Origin: Aggregatibacter kilianii
GTDB lineage: Bacteria > Pseudomonadota > Gammaproteobacteria > Enterobacterales > Pasteurellaceae
DNA length: 64,000 bases
Assembly (NCBI RefSeq): GCF_003129965.1
Contig: NZ_NRCJ01000001.1
Span: forward strand, 124,001-188,000
Reading direction: 5' to 3'
Positions within the stretch are counted from its first letter, which is position 1; each line of letters starts with the position of its first letter. A program made the translations under genes and the position numbers. A model generated the notes under the pieces. That model worked only from the letters and a program-made list of their open reading frames with translations. It had not been told where the DNA came from and ran no database searches. Of the stretch, positions 7,987 through 17,826 are shown in pieces.

Positions 7987-9516
7987 TTAACGCAATAAAC
8001 GTTCCACTTCATTCGCTTTAACCAGGAATTGTTTACGTTCGGCGGTGCCCATGCCGCTGTTGCCCCCCGGGAGTTTGACGGTGAGCGGGTTGACCGGGCG
8101 TCCGTTAATGTGGAACTCGTAGTGCAGATGCGGACCAGTGGAACCGCCGGTGTTGCCGGATAAAGCGATACGTTCGCCTTTCTTCACGGTTTGTCCAACT
8201 TTCACCAACGGGCGACTGAGGTGCATATACACAGTTTGGTATTCACGGGAATGGCGTAGCACCACATAACGCCCTGCACCGTAGGCTTGATAAGCAATTT
8301 TTTCAACCGTACCGTCAGCCGGTGCAATGACCGGTGTGCCTGTCGGCATGGCAAAATCCACACCCTTATGTGGTGCAATACGTCCCGTGATCGGATGGCG
8401 ACGGCGCGGATTAAATGGTGATGAGACTCGCGCCTGACGCTGCAACGGATAGCGGGCGAAACCTTTGCCCAGCGTTTCCCCTTGGCGGTTATAGTAACGA
8501 CCGTTGCTCGCTTGAATAGCGTAATAGCTCTTGCCATTGCTGACAATGTGAATGCCCTCAACGTTACCTTGCCCGGTACGTTTATCTTCCAGATATTCAC
8601 GGGAAACCAAAATGGAAATCTTCGTGCCTTTTTTCAGCTGTTTCAAGCTGACCTGCCATTGCAACGCGGAGAATAGCTGATAAATCTGACGATTATCCAA
8701 GCCAAGCTTTTTCAGGCTGTTCACGAAAGAACCTTCCATTTCGCCGCGCAGTACTTCCCGTTTCCAAACGCTTTTTTTCTCAACAATTTGGCGCTTAAAT
8801 TTGCCGTCCGCCTTTAATTCGTAAATGTGTTCTTTCTTCTGTGAAACCAACCAATTCAAATATTCCAATTCGCCTTCATTATTTAAGATCCAGTAGAATT
8901 GTTGCCCCGCCTGTAAATGTTTCAACTCGGGATAAGAGGCGATAAGCTGTTTACTGGTGTCATCTTCCAAACCGGATAACTCCAATACGTCTTTTAACGT
9001 ATCGCCTTTAACGACGGTATGGCTGAATTGATCTTTAATGCGAATCGCCTGATCAGCAACATCTAAGATACTTGTGACCGCACTTTTCGCATCGTCCGGC
9101 AGTTTATCCAAATCATCAAATTCATCGTGAGTTTTGACTTCTTCCACTTCATCATCTTTACCGACGTCATCATCATAAGAGGTGGCGTTATTGTCAACCG
9201 TACTAATACCGAGCGTATCCGCCAGAATTTGCAATTCATGGGAAACCTCGTTGGCGAAGGACATGGTGTACGCGGAAGCCGGGTAAAGATCGTCGGACAA
9301 AATATCCTGAAACTGCTCTTCACCATCGGCAAAGCCGTTATTTCTTAAGGTATCGGAATAAGTGGGGTTATCGACAGTGTCGATTTTTTCAGAAGCGGAA
9401 TCATTCAAATGTAAAAAAAGCCCGGTAAAAATAGAAAAAAGCGCAATAAAAAAAACAATCGCTTTAATACGCGATTTTCTTTTACGGCGATCTCTTGCCA
9501 ATTTTACATGTTGCAC
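7987..9516 (-). CDS. mepM: Murein DD-endopeptidase, M23 family (MepM-like)
   Basis: The 509-residue protein is predicted to cut peptide cross-links of peptidoglycan in the periplasm. A basic start (RDRRKRKSR) precedes one membrane segment at about residues 18-40, then an acidic linker. A LysM-like domain ([18 protein letters not shown], about 165-185) follows, and then an OapA/SH3-like region. The M23 catalytic domain has HKGVDFAMP near 381 and HLHYEFH near 463, the zinc ligands. It is divergent from znuCB, an arrangement shared with E. coli yebA and with H. influenzae. znuA, which lies in the same E. coli cluster, is not present here. Confidence 0.88.
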   Translation of the reverse strand: MQHVKLARDRRKRKSRIKAIVFFIALFSIFTGLFLHLNDSASEKIDTVDNPTYSDTLRNNGFADGEEQFQDILSDDLYPASAYTMSFANEVSHELQILADTLGISTVDNNATSYDDDVGKDDEVEEVKTHDEFDDLDKLPDDAKSAVTSILDVADQAIRIKDQFSHTVVKGDTLKDVLELSGLEDDTSKQLIASYPELKHLQAGQQFYWILNNEGELEYLNWLVSQKKEHIYELKADGKFKRQIVEKKSVWKREVLRGEMEGSFVNSLKKLGLDNRQIYQLFSALQWQVSLKQLKKGTKISILVSREYLEDKRTGQGNVEGIHIVSNGKSYYAIQASNGRYYNRQGETLGKGFARYPLQRQARVSSPFNPRRRHPITGRIAPHKGVDFAMPTGTPVIAPADGTVEKIAYQAYGAGRYVVLRHSREYQTVYMHLSRPLVKVGQTVKKGERIALSGNTGGSTGPHLHYEFHINGRPVNPLTVKLPGGNSGMGTAERKQFLVKANEVERLLR

Positions 9517-9704
9517 GACGTTGATTCCTTGACTACGGATTATGGTTTAAGTGTATTTATGACCAAACAAATGTTAAAAAATTCAGCGAAAAATGATAAA
9601 TGCCGAACAAACGGCTCAATTATACACATAAATCGGCGCGGAACTTGTTAAATAGCAAAAAATAAGTTATTTTTAGCGCAATTTTTCTTCAAACGAACCT
9701 AACA

Positions 9705-10478
9705 ATGCAAATCAATGCTATCAAACTGCCTTTAGTCGAATTACAAAATATTAACGTAAAATTCGGGCAACAAACCGCTTTGCAAAACATCAATCTGACC
9801 GTTTATCCAAATTCAATCATCACTATCGTCGGTCCCAACGGCGGTGGCAAATCCACATTGCTGAAAGTATTGCTGAAACTGCAACAACCAACCTCCGGCA
9901 AGGTGATTTACAATAAAAATATCCGTATCGGTTATGTGCCGCAAAAAATCCATTTGGACCCGAATCTGCCGATGACGGTAGAAAAATTTTTATCGCTAAA
10001 AAAAGGCATTCATCCGCAGGACATTCAACAGGCGATGGCGTTATTGTCCATTAGCCATCTTATTCATAACAGTATGCAAAAACTTTCCGGCGGTGAAATG
10101 CAACGCGTGCTGTTGGCGCGCGCCATTCTAAATAAACCGAGTTTACTGGTATTGGACGAGCCGACCCAAGGTGTGGATATGACCGGTCAGGCGGAGCTAT
10201 ATCAACTCATCCATCAAACCCGCGAGAATTTAAACTGCGCAATATTGATGGTATCGCACGATTTGCATATCGTCATGGCGGACACCAACGAAGTACTGTG
10301 CGTTAATCAGCATATTTGTTGTGCCGGCACGCCGGAAACCGTCTCTAACGATCCGACCTTTATTCACTTTTTCGGCGACCAGTTTTCCAAAAATATTGCG
10401 GTTTATACGCACCATCACAATCACCGCCACGATATGCACGGCAACATCTGCCGCGTGGAACCAAAACAACCCCAATAA
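9705..10478 (+). CDS. znuC: Zinc ABC transporter ATPase ZnuC
   Basis: The 257-residue ATPase powers high-affinity zinc uptake with ZnuB. Walker [10 protein letters not shown] is at 43-51, the signature is [16 protein letters not shown], and Walker B is [12 protein letters not shown]. The C-terminus holds a histidine cluster ([10 protein letters not shown]), which is common in ZnuC and absent from most ABC ATPases, and supports zinc as the substrate. The upstream 188 bases are shared with the divergent mepM gene and probably include Zur control, but I see no clear Zur box. Confidence 0.92.
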   Translation: MQINAIKLPLVELQNINVKFGQQTALQNINLTVYPNSIITIVGPNGGGKSTLLKVLLKLQQPTSGKVIYNKNIRIGYVPQKIHLDPNLPMTVEKFLSLKKGIHPQDIQQAMALLSISHLIHNSMQKLSGGEMQRVLLARAILNKPSLLVLDEPTQGVDMTGQAELYQLIHQTRENLNCAILMVSHDLHIVMADTNEVLCVNQHICCAGTPETVSNDPTFIHFFGDQFSKNIAVYTHHHNHRHDMHGNICRVEPKQPQ

Positions 10479-10489
10479 CGATTTCTACT

Positions 10490-11275
10490 ATGTTTGATAT
10501 TCTTTTTCCCGCCTGGCTCACAGGCATCATGCTTTCCCTCATTACCGCACCGCTCGGCGCCTTCGTTGTGTGGCGCAAAATGGCGTATTTCGGCGATACC
10601 CTCTCTCACTCCGCGCTACTCGGTGTGGCGTTGGGGATTTTCCTGCAAATCAATCCCTATATTGCCATTTTAGTACTGACGTTATTGCTTTCCGTAGCGT
10701 TGGTCTGGCTGGAAAATAACACGCAGTTTTCCGTAGATACATTGCTCGGCATCATCGCGCACAGTTGCCTTTCCATCGGCGTAGTGACGGTAGGCTTGCT
10801 GAAAAACGTACGGGTGGATTTAATGTCTTATTTATTCGGCGACCTGCTGGCAATCAATTATGACGATCTCTTTTACATCGGCATCGGCGTCGTTATCGTG
10901 TTAGCGGCATTATGCTATTTTTGGAAGCCGTTGATCTCTGCCACCATCAGCCCCGAACTGGCGCAAGTGGAAGGTATTAACGTGAAAAAAATGCGCTTTA
11001 TCCTGATGATCTTAACCGCGCTCACTATCGCTTTAAGCATGAAATTTGTAGGTGCGTTGATCATCACATCACTGCTGATTATTCCCGCCGCTACTGCCCG
11101 TCGTTTCGCCCGCACACCGGAAACCATGGCAATTATCGCCGTCTTCATCAGCATGATCGCCGTTTCCCTCGGCTTGCTCTTATCCGCTTACTACGACACC
11201 GCTGCCGGGCCATCCGTCGTCATCTGCTCCACTTTCCTGTTCCTGTGTTCCTTGCTAAAAAAACAGCAGAGTTAA
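10490..11275 (+). CDS. znuB: Zinc ABC transporter permease ZnuB
   Basis: This 261-residue integral membrane protein of the ABC-3 family begins with [22 protein letters not shown] and keeps the conserved [19 protein letters not shown] segment near residue 31 and the [22 protein letters not shown] segment near residue 184. It starts 11 bases after znuC. The periplasmic partner ZnuA is not in this window and is probably encoded elsewhere. Confidence 0.92.
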   Translation: MFDILFPAWLTGIMLSLITAPLGAFVVWRKMAYFGDTLSHSALLGVALGIFLQINPYIAILVLTLLLSVALVWLENNTQFSVDTLLGIIAHSCLSIGVVTVGLLKNVRVDLMSYLFGDLLAINYDDLFYIGIGVVIVLAALCYFWKPLISATISPELAQVEGINVKKMRFILMILTALTIALSMKFVGALIITSLLIIPAATARRFARTPETMAIIAVFISMIAVSLGLLLSAYYDTAAGPSVVICSTFLFLCSLLKKQQS

Positions 11276-11293
11276 AATTCACTGAAAAAAATA

Positions 11294-11330
11294 ACCGCAC
11301 TTTGAAATGCCCTCTCAAAGTGCGGTCGTT
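11294..11330. terminator. Uptake-signal dyad between znuB and metF
   Basis: ACCGCACTTTGA (11294-11305) pairs with TCAAAGTGCGGT (11315-11326), followed by CGTTTT on the plus strand and a T-rich run on the minus strand. It can end both converging transcripts. Confidence 0.8.
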
Positions 11331-11349
11331 TTCAAGCCTGTTTTTTAAA

Positions 11350-12273
<924 letters not shown>

Positions 12274-12367
12274 TTAAGTTATAGAGAAAGAGGTTAAAGA
12301 GAAAACGAATATGTGTCAATTTCAAATATTTCATTCAGTTAATGAATCGGATTAATACGCTAAGTAA

Positions 12368-12395
12368 AAGCCCGCGATCGATCACGGGCTTCAAA
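12368..12395 (-). terminator. Terminator downstream of lptG
   Basis: AAGCCCG and CGGGCTT arms (12368-12391) with a partly self-complementary GATCGATC centre; the minus strand continues into TTTTAC. It ends the lptF-lptG transcript about 35 bases after the lptG stop. Confidence 0.65.
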
Positions 12396-12424
12396 AACAC
12401 CGAAAATTCTTACCGCACTTTTAC

Positions 12425-13492
12425 CTAATTACGGCGACGTGCCAACAACCACCAAGTGATGATCAGGAACAACACACTCGGCATGAGCGCGCCGATAAGC
12501 GGCGTGGTGTTATAAACCAAGCTGAATTTGCCGAACAGTTCGTTCACCACATAGAACAAGAAGCCGAAACAAATCCCGATGAGAATCCGCGCGCCGGCGG
12601 TGACGCTACGCAATGGCCCGAAAATAAAGGACAGCGCCAACATCATCATCACACCTACAGAAATCGGTTGGAACAATTTGCGCCAATACGTGAGCTCAAA
12701 GTTTTTCGAATCCTGCCCCGTTTCCTTTAAGAAAGAAATGTAGTTAGACAAGCCTGAAATAGATAAGGAAGTCGGTCTTAGCGATGCCACGCCGAGTTTG
12801 TCCGGCGTCAAATTGGTTTGCCATTCTTCGTTTAAGCGGTTGGTGGTTTGAATACTTTCCGGTTGAATGCGGGATTCGTTAACCTGCTGCAACACCCATT
12901 TGCCGTTGTTAAACGCCGCACGGTTGGCATGTTTCATTTTTTCCAGCTGACGCTGATCGTTGAAGGTGTAGATGTAAATATCGTTTAATTCCACGTCGTC
13001 GGTAATGCGGCGCACATACACAAAATTGTTGCCGTCTTTCGCCCAAACGCCGTTTTGCACCGAGAGCATAGAACCGCCGGAAATGGCTCTGGAGCGCATA
13101 TCGCGGGCGAATTGTTCCGTTTGCGGAATACCCCACTCGCCGATCACCATGGTCAACAACACCAACGGAATGGTGGTTTTCATCACGGCAAGACCAATAC
13201 GCATACGGGAGAAGCCGGAAGACTGCATGACCACTAATTCGCTGCGGCTGGCGAGGTTGCCTAAAGCGATTAACGCGCCGAGCAATGCTGCCATAGGGAA
13301 GAAGGTTTCCACGTCTTTCGGCATGGTCAGCACCGTATAAGCGATGGCTTGCAAAATATCGTAAGTGCCTTTGCCGACGCTGCGGAATTGTTCCACAAAC
13401 TTAATAATGGCGGACAACCCCACCAACATGAGCAAGGTGGCGAAAATTGTGCCTAAAATGCTTTTACCGATATATCGTTCTAAGGTATTCAT
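12425..13492 (-). CDS. lptG: LPS export permease LptG
   Basis: The 355-residue inner-membrane protein is one half of the LptB2FG exporter that drives lipopolysaccharide to the outer membrane. It begins with NTLERYIGKSILGTIFATLLMLVG, has three N-terminal membrane helices, a periplasmic beta-jellyroll region (about 110-265), and three C-terminal helices. The coupling-helix segment LASRSELVVMQSSGFS is well kept. It starts 4 bases after lptF, implying translational coupling. Confidence 0.93.
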   Translation of the reverse strand: MNTLERYIGKSILGTIFATLLMLVGLSAIIKFVEQFRSVGKGTYDILQAIAYTVLTMPKDVETFFPMAALLGALIALGNLASRSELVVMQSSGFSRMRIGLAVMKTTIPLVLLTMVIGEWGIPQTEQFARDMRSRAISGGSMLSVQNGVWAKDGNNFVYVRRITDDVELNDIYIYTFNDQRQLEKMKHANRAAFNNGKWVLQQVNESRIQPESIQTTNRLNEEWQTNLTPDKLGVASLRPTSLSISGLSNYISFLKETGQDSKNFELTYWRKLFQPISVGVMMMLALSFIFGPLRSVTAGARILIGICFGFLFYVVNELFGKFSLVYNTTPLIGALMPSVLFLIITWWLLARRRN

Positions 13493-13496
13493 CGAG

Positions 13497-14603
13497 TTAT
13501 CCCTGTTTTACCGCTTTTTTATTCAACGAATAACGAATGCGATACATAAATGCGCTATCCCAGCTATTCAGGAAAATCGCCAGTAAGAAAAAGACAATAT
13601 TAACTAACGGCATAAAGAATGCGGCGTTCAATTTGTCCGCACCGCCGGCGGATTTCAGCGAGCTTTGCAATAAGAAATAAATTAAATACAGCAACAATGC
13701 CGGCAACACCTTGGCAAATCGCCCCTGACGCGGATTTACGCGGCTTAACGGCACCGCTAACAACGCCATAATCGGTACCGCAAGAATGAGCGTTAAACGC
13801 CAATGCAATTCGGTTTTTGACGCCGGTGTATTGGTACTTAATAATTCACTTAACCCCAATTCTGCCGCTTCGCCGGATTCGTCCGTCACCGCTTTATGCC
13901 CTAAATACGCCTGATATTCATCGAAATGGGTAATGCGAAAATCCGGCAACGCCGCTGTACCTTCAAAGCGTTCGCTGTTTTGCAGATTCAAAATCTGATC
14001 GCCGTTCGGTAGGGCTTTCAATTCGCCTTTTTCCGCCACGATCACCGACGGCTTGGTTTGCCCGCGCGGCTGGGTTTGGAAGACATAAACGTTATTGATT
14101 TGATTATTTTGAATATTATCGATGAACAACACAAAATCACTGTTATTGGCGGTAACGAATTGCCCGGCGGACAACGCGCCCATGTTCGGATTGGCTTTGG
14201 CTTCCTCCACGATTTCCGTTTGCTTGTGAATCGCCCACGGTGTGAGCCAAAGGGCGTTATATGCCGCCACGCCCGCCGTCAATAAGGAAAGCAAAAGCAC
14301 CACTTTAATTAAAATCGGTTGCCCTACGCCGCAGGCGCGCATCACGGTGATTTCACTTTCTGCGTACAAACGCCCCAGAGTGAGCAAAATTGCAATGAAC
14401 AAGCAAAGCGGCAACATGAGCTGCGCCATGGTCGGCATGCCTAAGCCGAGTAAAGAAAAGACCAAATCCGCCGGCACTTGCCCGTTTGCCGCCGATCCCA
14501 GCACGCGTACCAATTGCTGACAAAAAAAGATTAACAGCAAAATAAACAGGATCGCGACCTGGCTTTTAAAAATTTCTTTGGTTAAATATTTGGTTAAAAT
14601 CAC
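13497..14603 (-). CDS. lptF: LPS export permease LptF
   Basis: The 368-residue partner of LptG begins [23 protein letters not shown], as in E. coli LptF. The coupling-helix region [17 protein letters not shown], the periplasmic jellyroll, and C-terminal helices (including [25 protein letters not shown]) are present. It is divergent from pepA across 148 bases, the arrangement known from E. coli and Haemophilus. LptB and LptC are encoded elsewhere. Confidence 0.93.
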   Translation of the reverse strand: MILTKYLTKEIFKSQVAILFILLLIFFCQQLVRVLGSAANGQVPADLVFSLLGLGMPTMAQLMLPLCLFIAILLTLGRLYAESEITVMRACGVGQPILIKVVLLLSLLTAGVAAYNALWLTPWAIHKQTEIVEEAKANPNMGALSAGQFVTANNSDFVLFIDNIQNNQINNVYVFQTQPRGQTKPSVIVAEKGELKALPNGDQILNLQNSERFEGTAALPDFRITHFDEYQAYLGHKAVTDESGEAAELGLSELLSTNTPASKTELHWRLTLILAVPIMALLAVPLSRVNPRQGRFAKVLPALLLYLIYFLLQSSLKSAGGADKLNAAFFMPLVNIVFFLLAIFLNSWDSAFMYRIRYSLNKKAVKQG

Positions 14604-14666
14604 TTTATCGCCTATTTTTTCTCTTGCAATTTAAGCAAAAGAGATTAAATTCATTCCGTTTACCAA

Positions 14667-14687
14667 AGGCAAATGCTTCATTTGCCT
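14667..14687. repeat. Perfect inverted repeat in the lptF-pepA divergent promoter region
   Basis: AGGCAAATG and CATTTGCCT, perfectly complementary 9-base arms with loop CTT, lie about 16 bases upstream of the TATAAT at 14703. No T run follows, so a terminator is unlikely. It could be an operator for either divergent promoter; this is inference. Confidence 0.5.
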
Positions 14688-14702
14688 AAATAATAAGTAG
14701 CG

Positions 14703-14708
14703 TATAAT
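14703..14708 (+). promoter_or_regulatory. pepA: Putative pepA promoter -10 box
   Basis: A consensus TATAAT lies 44 bases upstream of the pepA ATG. The best upstream hexamer is TTGCCT at 14682-14687 (spacer 15), inside the inverted repeat. If this is the -35 region, the repeat overlaps the polymerase site. Confidence 0.4.
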
Positions 14709-14751
14709 ACCCTAATTTGACATTTAAAACAGCAAAATAAGCGAGGAAAAA

Positions 14752-16242
14752 ATGAAGTACAGCGCGCAACAATGTGCCGTCAACCCGGCTGCCGACTGCC
14801 TGATTGTGGGCGTTTTTGAAGAGAAAACCCTGTCCCAAAGTGCGGTGGAAATTGACAACGTTTCCGGCAAATACATAAGCCGTTTGGTAGAAAGCGGCGA
14901 AATTGGCGGCAAATTAGGGCAAACTGCGTTATTACGCCATGTGCCGAATGTGACCGCCGCGCGCGTGCTGGTGGTCGGTTGCGGCAAAGCAGGCGAGTTA
15001 AACGAACGTCAATATAAACAACTTATGCAAAAAACCGCGCAAGCATTGAAAGAAACCCAAGCCAAAAGTGCGGTCAGTTTTTTAACTGAAATTCAACTTA
15101 ATCAACGTGACCTTTACTGGAACATTCGTTTTGCGGTGGAAACCCTAGAACAAGATTCATATCAATTCACCCAATTCAAAAGCCAAAAAACAGCGGAAAA
15201 ATCCACCGCACTCTCCGAGGTGACTTTTAACGTAGGCGCCGACGATCAGGCAACCGCCGAACAAGCCATTCAGCACGGTGCCGCCATTGCGTTAGGCGTG
15301 CGCCTTGCCAAAGACGTAGCGAACTGCCCGCCGAATGTGTGCAACCCGACCTATCTTGCCGACAAAGCCTTGGACTTGGCGAAAACCTCTCCATTAATTA
15401 AAACCACTATTATCAATGAAGCCGAAATGGAAAAATTAGGCATGGGCGCGTATTTGGCGGTGTCTCGCGGTGCGCACAACGAAGCGAAACTCTCCGTGAT
15501 GGAATACCGTAACGCGTCGAATCCGAACGCCAAACCTATCGTGTTGGTGGGCAAGGGCTTAACGTTTGACGCAGGCGGCATTTCCCTCAAACCTGCCGCC
15601 GACATGGACGAAATGAAATACGACATGTGCGGTGCGGCATCCGTTTACGGCGTGATGAATGCCTTGGCGCAGCTGCAACTGCCGTTAAACGTCATCGGCG
15701 TGATGGCGGGCTGTGAAAACCTGCCGGACGGCAATGCTTATCGCCCGGGCGATATTTTGACCACCATGAACGGCTTAACCGTAGAAGTGCTGAACACCGA
15801 CGCAGAAGGGCGTCTGGTCTTGTGCGACACCTTGACTTATGTGGAACGTTTTGATCCTGAAGTGGTGATTGACATCGCTACCTTAACCGGTGCTTGCGTG
15901 GTGGCATTGGGGCAACACAACAGCGGTTTGGTTTCCACCCATGACGACATTGCCGCCGCCCTTGAAAAAGCCGCTCAACAAAGTGCCGACAAGGCGTGGC
16001 GTTTACCGCTAAGCGAAGAATATCAGGAACAACTGAAATCCAACTTCGCCGATTTAGCCAACATCGGCGGACGCTGGGGCGGTGCCATCACTGCGGGTGC
16101 ATTCCTCTCCAACTTCACCAAGAAATACCCGTGGGCGCACCTCGACATCGCCGGCACGGCATGGCTACAAGGCGCGAATAAAGGTGCCACCGGTAGACCG
16201 GTTTCGTTACTGGTGCAATTCCTGTTGGATCAAGTGAAGTAA
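14752..16242 (+). CDS. pepA: Cytosol aminopeptidase A (leucyl aminopeptidase)
   Basis: The 496-residue M17 aminopeptidase removes N-terminal amino acids in the cytoplasm using two metal ions. The C-terminal catalytic domain carries [14 protein letters not shown] (metal-binding lysine and aspartate) and the signature [10 protein letters not shown], then [14 protein letters not shown]. The RBS is GCGAGGAAAA before ATG 14752. In E. coli PepA also binds DNA at carAB and in Xer recombination; whether that role exists here is unknown. Several uptake signals lie inside the reading frame, for example at about 14838 and 15065. Confidence 0.94.
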   Translation: MKYSAQQCAVNPAADCLIVGVFEEKTLSQSAVEIDNVSGKYISRLVESGEIGGKLGQTALLRHVPNVTAARVLVVGCGKAGELNERQYKQLMQKTAQALKETQAKSAVSFLTEIQLNQRDLYWNIRFAVETLEQDSYQFTQFKSQKTAEKSTALSEVTFNVGADDQATAEQAIQHGAAIALGVRLAKDVANCPPNVCNPTYLADKALDLAKTSPLIKTTIINEAEMEKLGMGAYLAVSRGAHNEAKLSVMEYRNASNPNAKPIVLVGKGLTFDAGGISLKPAADMDEMKYDMCGAASVYGVMNALAQLQLPLNVIGVMAGCENLPDGNAYRPGDILTTMNGLTVEVLNTDAEGRLVLCDTLTYVERFDPEVVIDIATLTGACVVALGQHNSGLVSTHDDIAAALEKAAQQSADKAWRLPLSEEYQEQLKSNFADLANIGGRWGGAITAGAFLSNFTKKYPWAHLDIAGTAWLQGANKGATGRPVSLLVQFLLDQVK

Positions 16243-16259
16243 AAAACACTGAAAAAACA

Positions 16260-16300
16260 ACCGCACTTTACTGTTCCATATGGAAAAAGTGCGGTCGTTT
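16260..16300. terminator. Uptake-signal dyad after pepA
   Basis: ACCGCACTTT (16260-16269) pairs with AAAGTGCGGT (16286-16295) and is followed by CGTTTT. It lies 18 bases after the pepA stop. Confidence 0.75.
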
Positions 16301-16326
16301 TACCCGCTGAATTCATCACTTTCGGT

Positions 16327-16332
16327 TATAAT
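16327..16332 (+). promoter_or_regulatory. tcyP: Putative tcyP promoter -10 box
   Basis: A consensus TATAAT stands 79 bases before the tcyP start. No convincing -35 hexamer is seen at 16-18 bases. The gene has a good ribosome-binding site (AGGAG, 16399-16403). Confidence 0.35.
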
Positions 16333-16410
16333 CTATGCCGAAAATCTATTAGATTTCTGATGGTTAAATGGATTTAATTTCTCGGTTTGTTATTTTTTTA
16401 GGAGTAAACA

Positions 16411-17739
16411 ATGTTAATAGTCACCTTAGCGATTTTCGCGCTGGTCTTGGTTTTCCTTGGCTATTTGTATCAAAAAACACAGAAACTGGGGCAAACGGTG
16501 TTTGTCGGTTTGGTATTGGGCTTGGGCGCGGGCGCATTATTACAAAGCACCGGTGATCAAACGCTGATTACCAATGCGCTGGATTGGATGAATCTGGTGG
16601 GCGGCGGCTATGTGCGCTTATTGCAAATGATCGTCATGCCGTTGGTGTTCGTCTCCATTTTATCGGCGATTACCCGCCTGAATCAGGCAAGTGCACTGGG
16701 TAAAATCAGTTTCAGTGTACTTTCCGTTTTGTTAATCACTACCGCCATCGCCGCCTTTATCGGTATCGTGATGGTGTATGTTTTCGGTTTATCGGCGGAA
16801 GGTTTGGTTGCCGGCGAACGTGAAGTTGCGGCGCAAGCCAAAGTGTTAGGACGCGTGGATCAGGTCAGCAATTTAACCATTCCGGCAATGTTGCTCTCCT
16901 TCATTCCGAAAAACCCGTTCGCCGAACTCACCGGAGCAAACCCGACGTCCATCATCAGCACGGTCATTTTCGCCGCCTTCCTTGGCGTCGCGGCATTAAG
17001 TTTGCGTAAAGAAGATCAGGCGCTGGGCGATCGCATCGCACAAGGCGTGGAAACCTTGAATAAACTGGTTAGCCGCTTGGTGCGCTTCGTGATTCGCCTC
17101 ACCCCATACGGCGTGTTTGCATTAATGATTAAAATCGCCGCCACCTCCAAGTGGGCGGATATTCTAAACCTCGGCACCTTCATCATCGCTTCCTACATCG
17201 CCATTATTCTGATGTTTGTGGTGCATGGCGTGTTACTCGCCCTTTCCGGCATTAACCCGATCGACTACTTCAAAAAAGTCATGCCGACACTTGCCTTCGC
17301 CTTCAGCTCCCGCTCCAGTGCGGCGACCATTCCGTTAAACATCGAAACCCAAACGGATAAACTCGGCAATAACCCGGCAATCGCCAATTTCTCCGCCACC
17401 TTCGGCGCCACCATCGGACAAAACGGCTGCGCGGGGATTTATCCGGCAATGTTGGCGGTGATGATCGCCCCGACCGTCGGCGTGGATCCGTTCAGCGTAA
17501 GCTATATCGCCACCTTGGTCTTAGTAGTCGCTATTTCCTCTTTCGGCATTGCAGGCGTTGGCGGCGGCGCGACATTTGCAGCCATCGTCGTGCTTTCAAC
17601 GTTAAACTTACCGCTTGAATTAGTCGGTTTATTGATTTCCATCGAACCGCTTATCGATATGGGACGCACCGCGCTTAACGTTAACGGCGCCATGACGGCA
17701 GGCACATTAAGTAACAAGTGGTTGAAATTGAAAGACTAA
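16411..17739 (+). CDS. tcyP: L-cystine symporter TcyP (DAACS family)
   Basis: The 442-residue carrier closely follows E. coli TcyP/YdjN, which imports cystine by ion symport. Recognisable blocks are GYVRLLQMIVMPLVFVSIL near residue 69, SFIPKNPFAELTGANPTSII near 165, the FAFSSRSSAATIPLN hairpin near 296, and TIGQNGCAGIYPAMLAVMIAP near 336. The product would supply sulfur in the reduced form, an alternative to the sulfate route encoded at 35695-49677. An older annotation style would call it a glutamate symporter, but the sequence favours cystine. Confidence 0.85.
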   Translation: MLIVTLAIFALVLVFLGYLYQKTQKLGQTVFVGLVLGLGAGALLQSTGDQTLITNALDWMNLVGGGYVRLLQMIVMPLVFVSILSAITRLNQASALGKISFSVLSVLLITTAIAAFIGIVMVYVFGLSAEGLVAGEREVAAQAKVLGRVDQVSNLTIPAMLLSFIPKNPFAELTGANPTSIISTVIFAAFLGVAALSLRKEDQALGDRIAQGVETLNKLVSRLVRFVIRLTPYGVFALMIKIAATSKWADILNLGTFIIASYIAIILMFVVHGVLLALSGINPIDYFKKVMPTLAFAFSSRSSAATIPLNIETQTDKLGNNPAIANFSATFGATIGQNGCAGIYPAMLAVMIAPTVGVDPFSVSYIATLVLVVAISSFGIAGVGGGATFAAIVVLSTLNLPLELVGLLISIEPLIDMGRTALNVNGAMTAGTLSNKWLKLKD

Positions 17740-17766
17740 GTTCCTTCTTTAAAAACACTGAAAAAA

Positions 17767-17808
17767 ATGACCGCACTTTTACTCCCTAAAAGTGCGGTCA
17801 TCATTTTT
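17767..17808. terminator. Uptake-signal dyad between tcyP and fdhF
   Basis: ATGACCGCACTTTTA (17767-17781) pairs perfectly with TAAAAGTGCGGTCAT (17787-17801), with loop CTCCC. The plus strand continues CATTTTTG. It separates the converging tcyP and fdhF genes. Confidence 0.85.
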
Positions 17809-17826
17809 GTCAAATTAAAACAACGC

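Noticed and set aside
9517-9704. Zur operator between mepM and znuC
   Set aside because: No palindrome close enough to a Zur box could be identified by eye.
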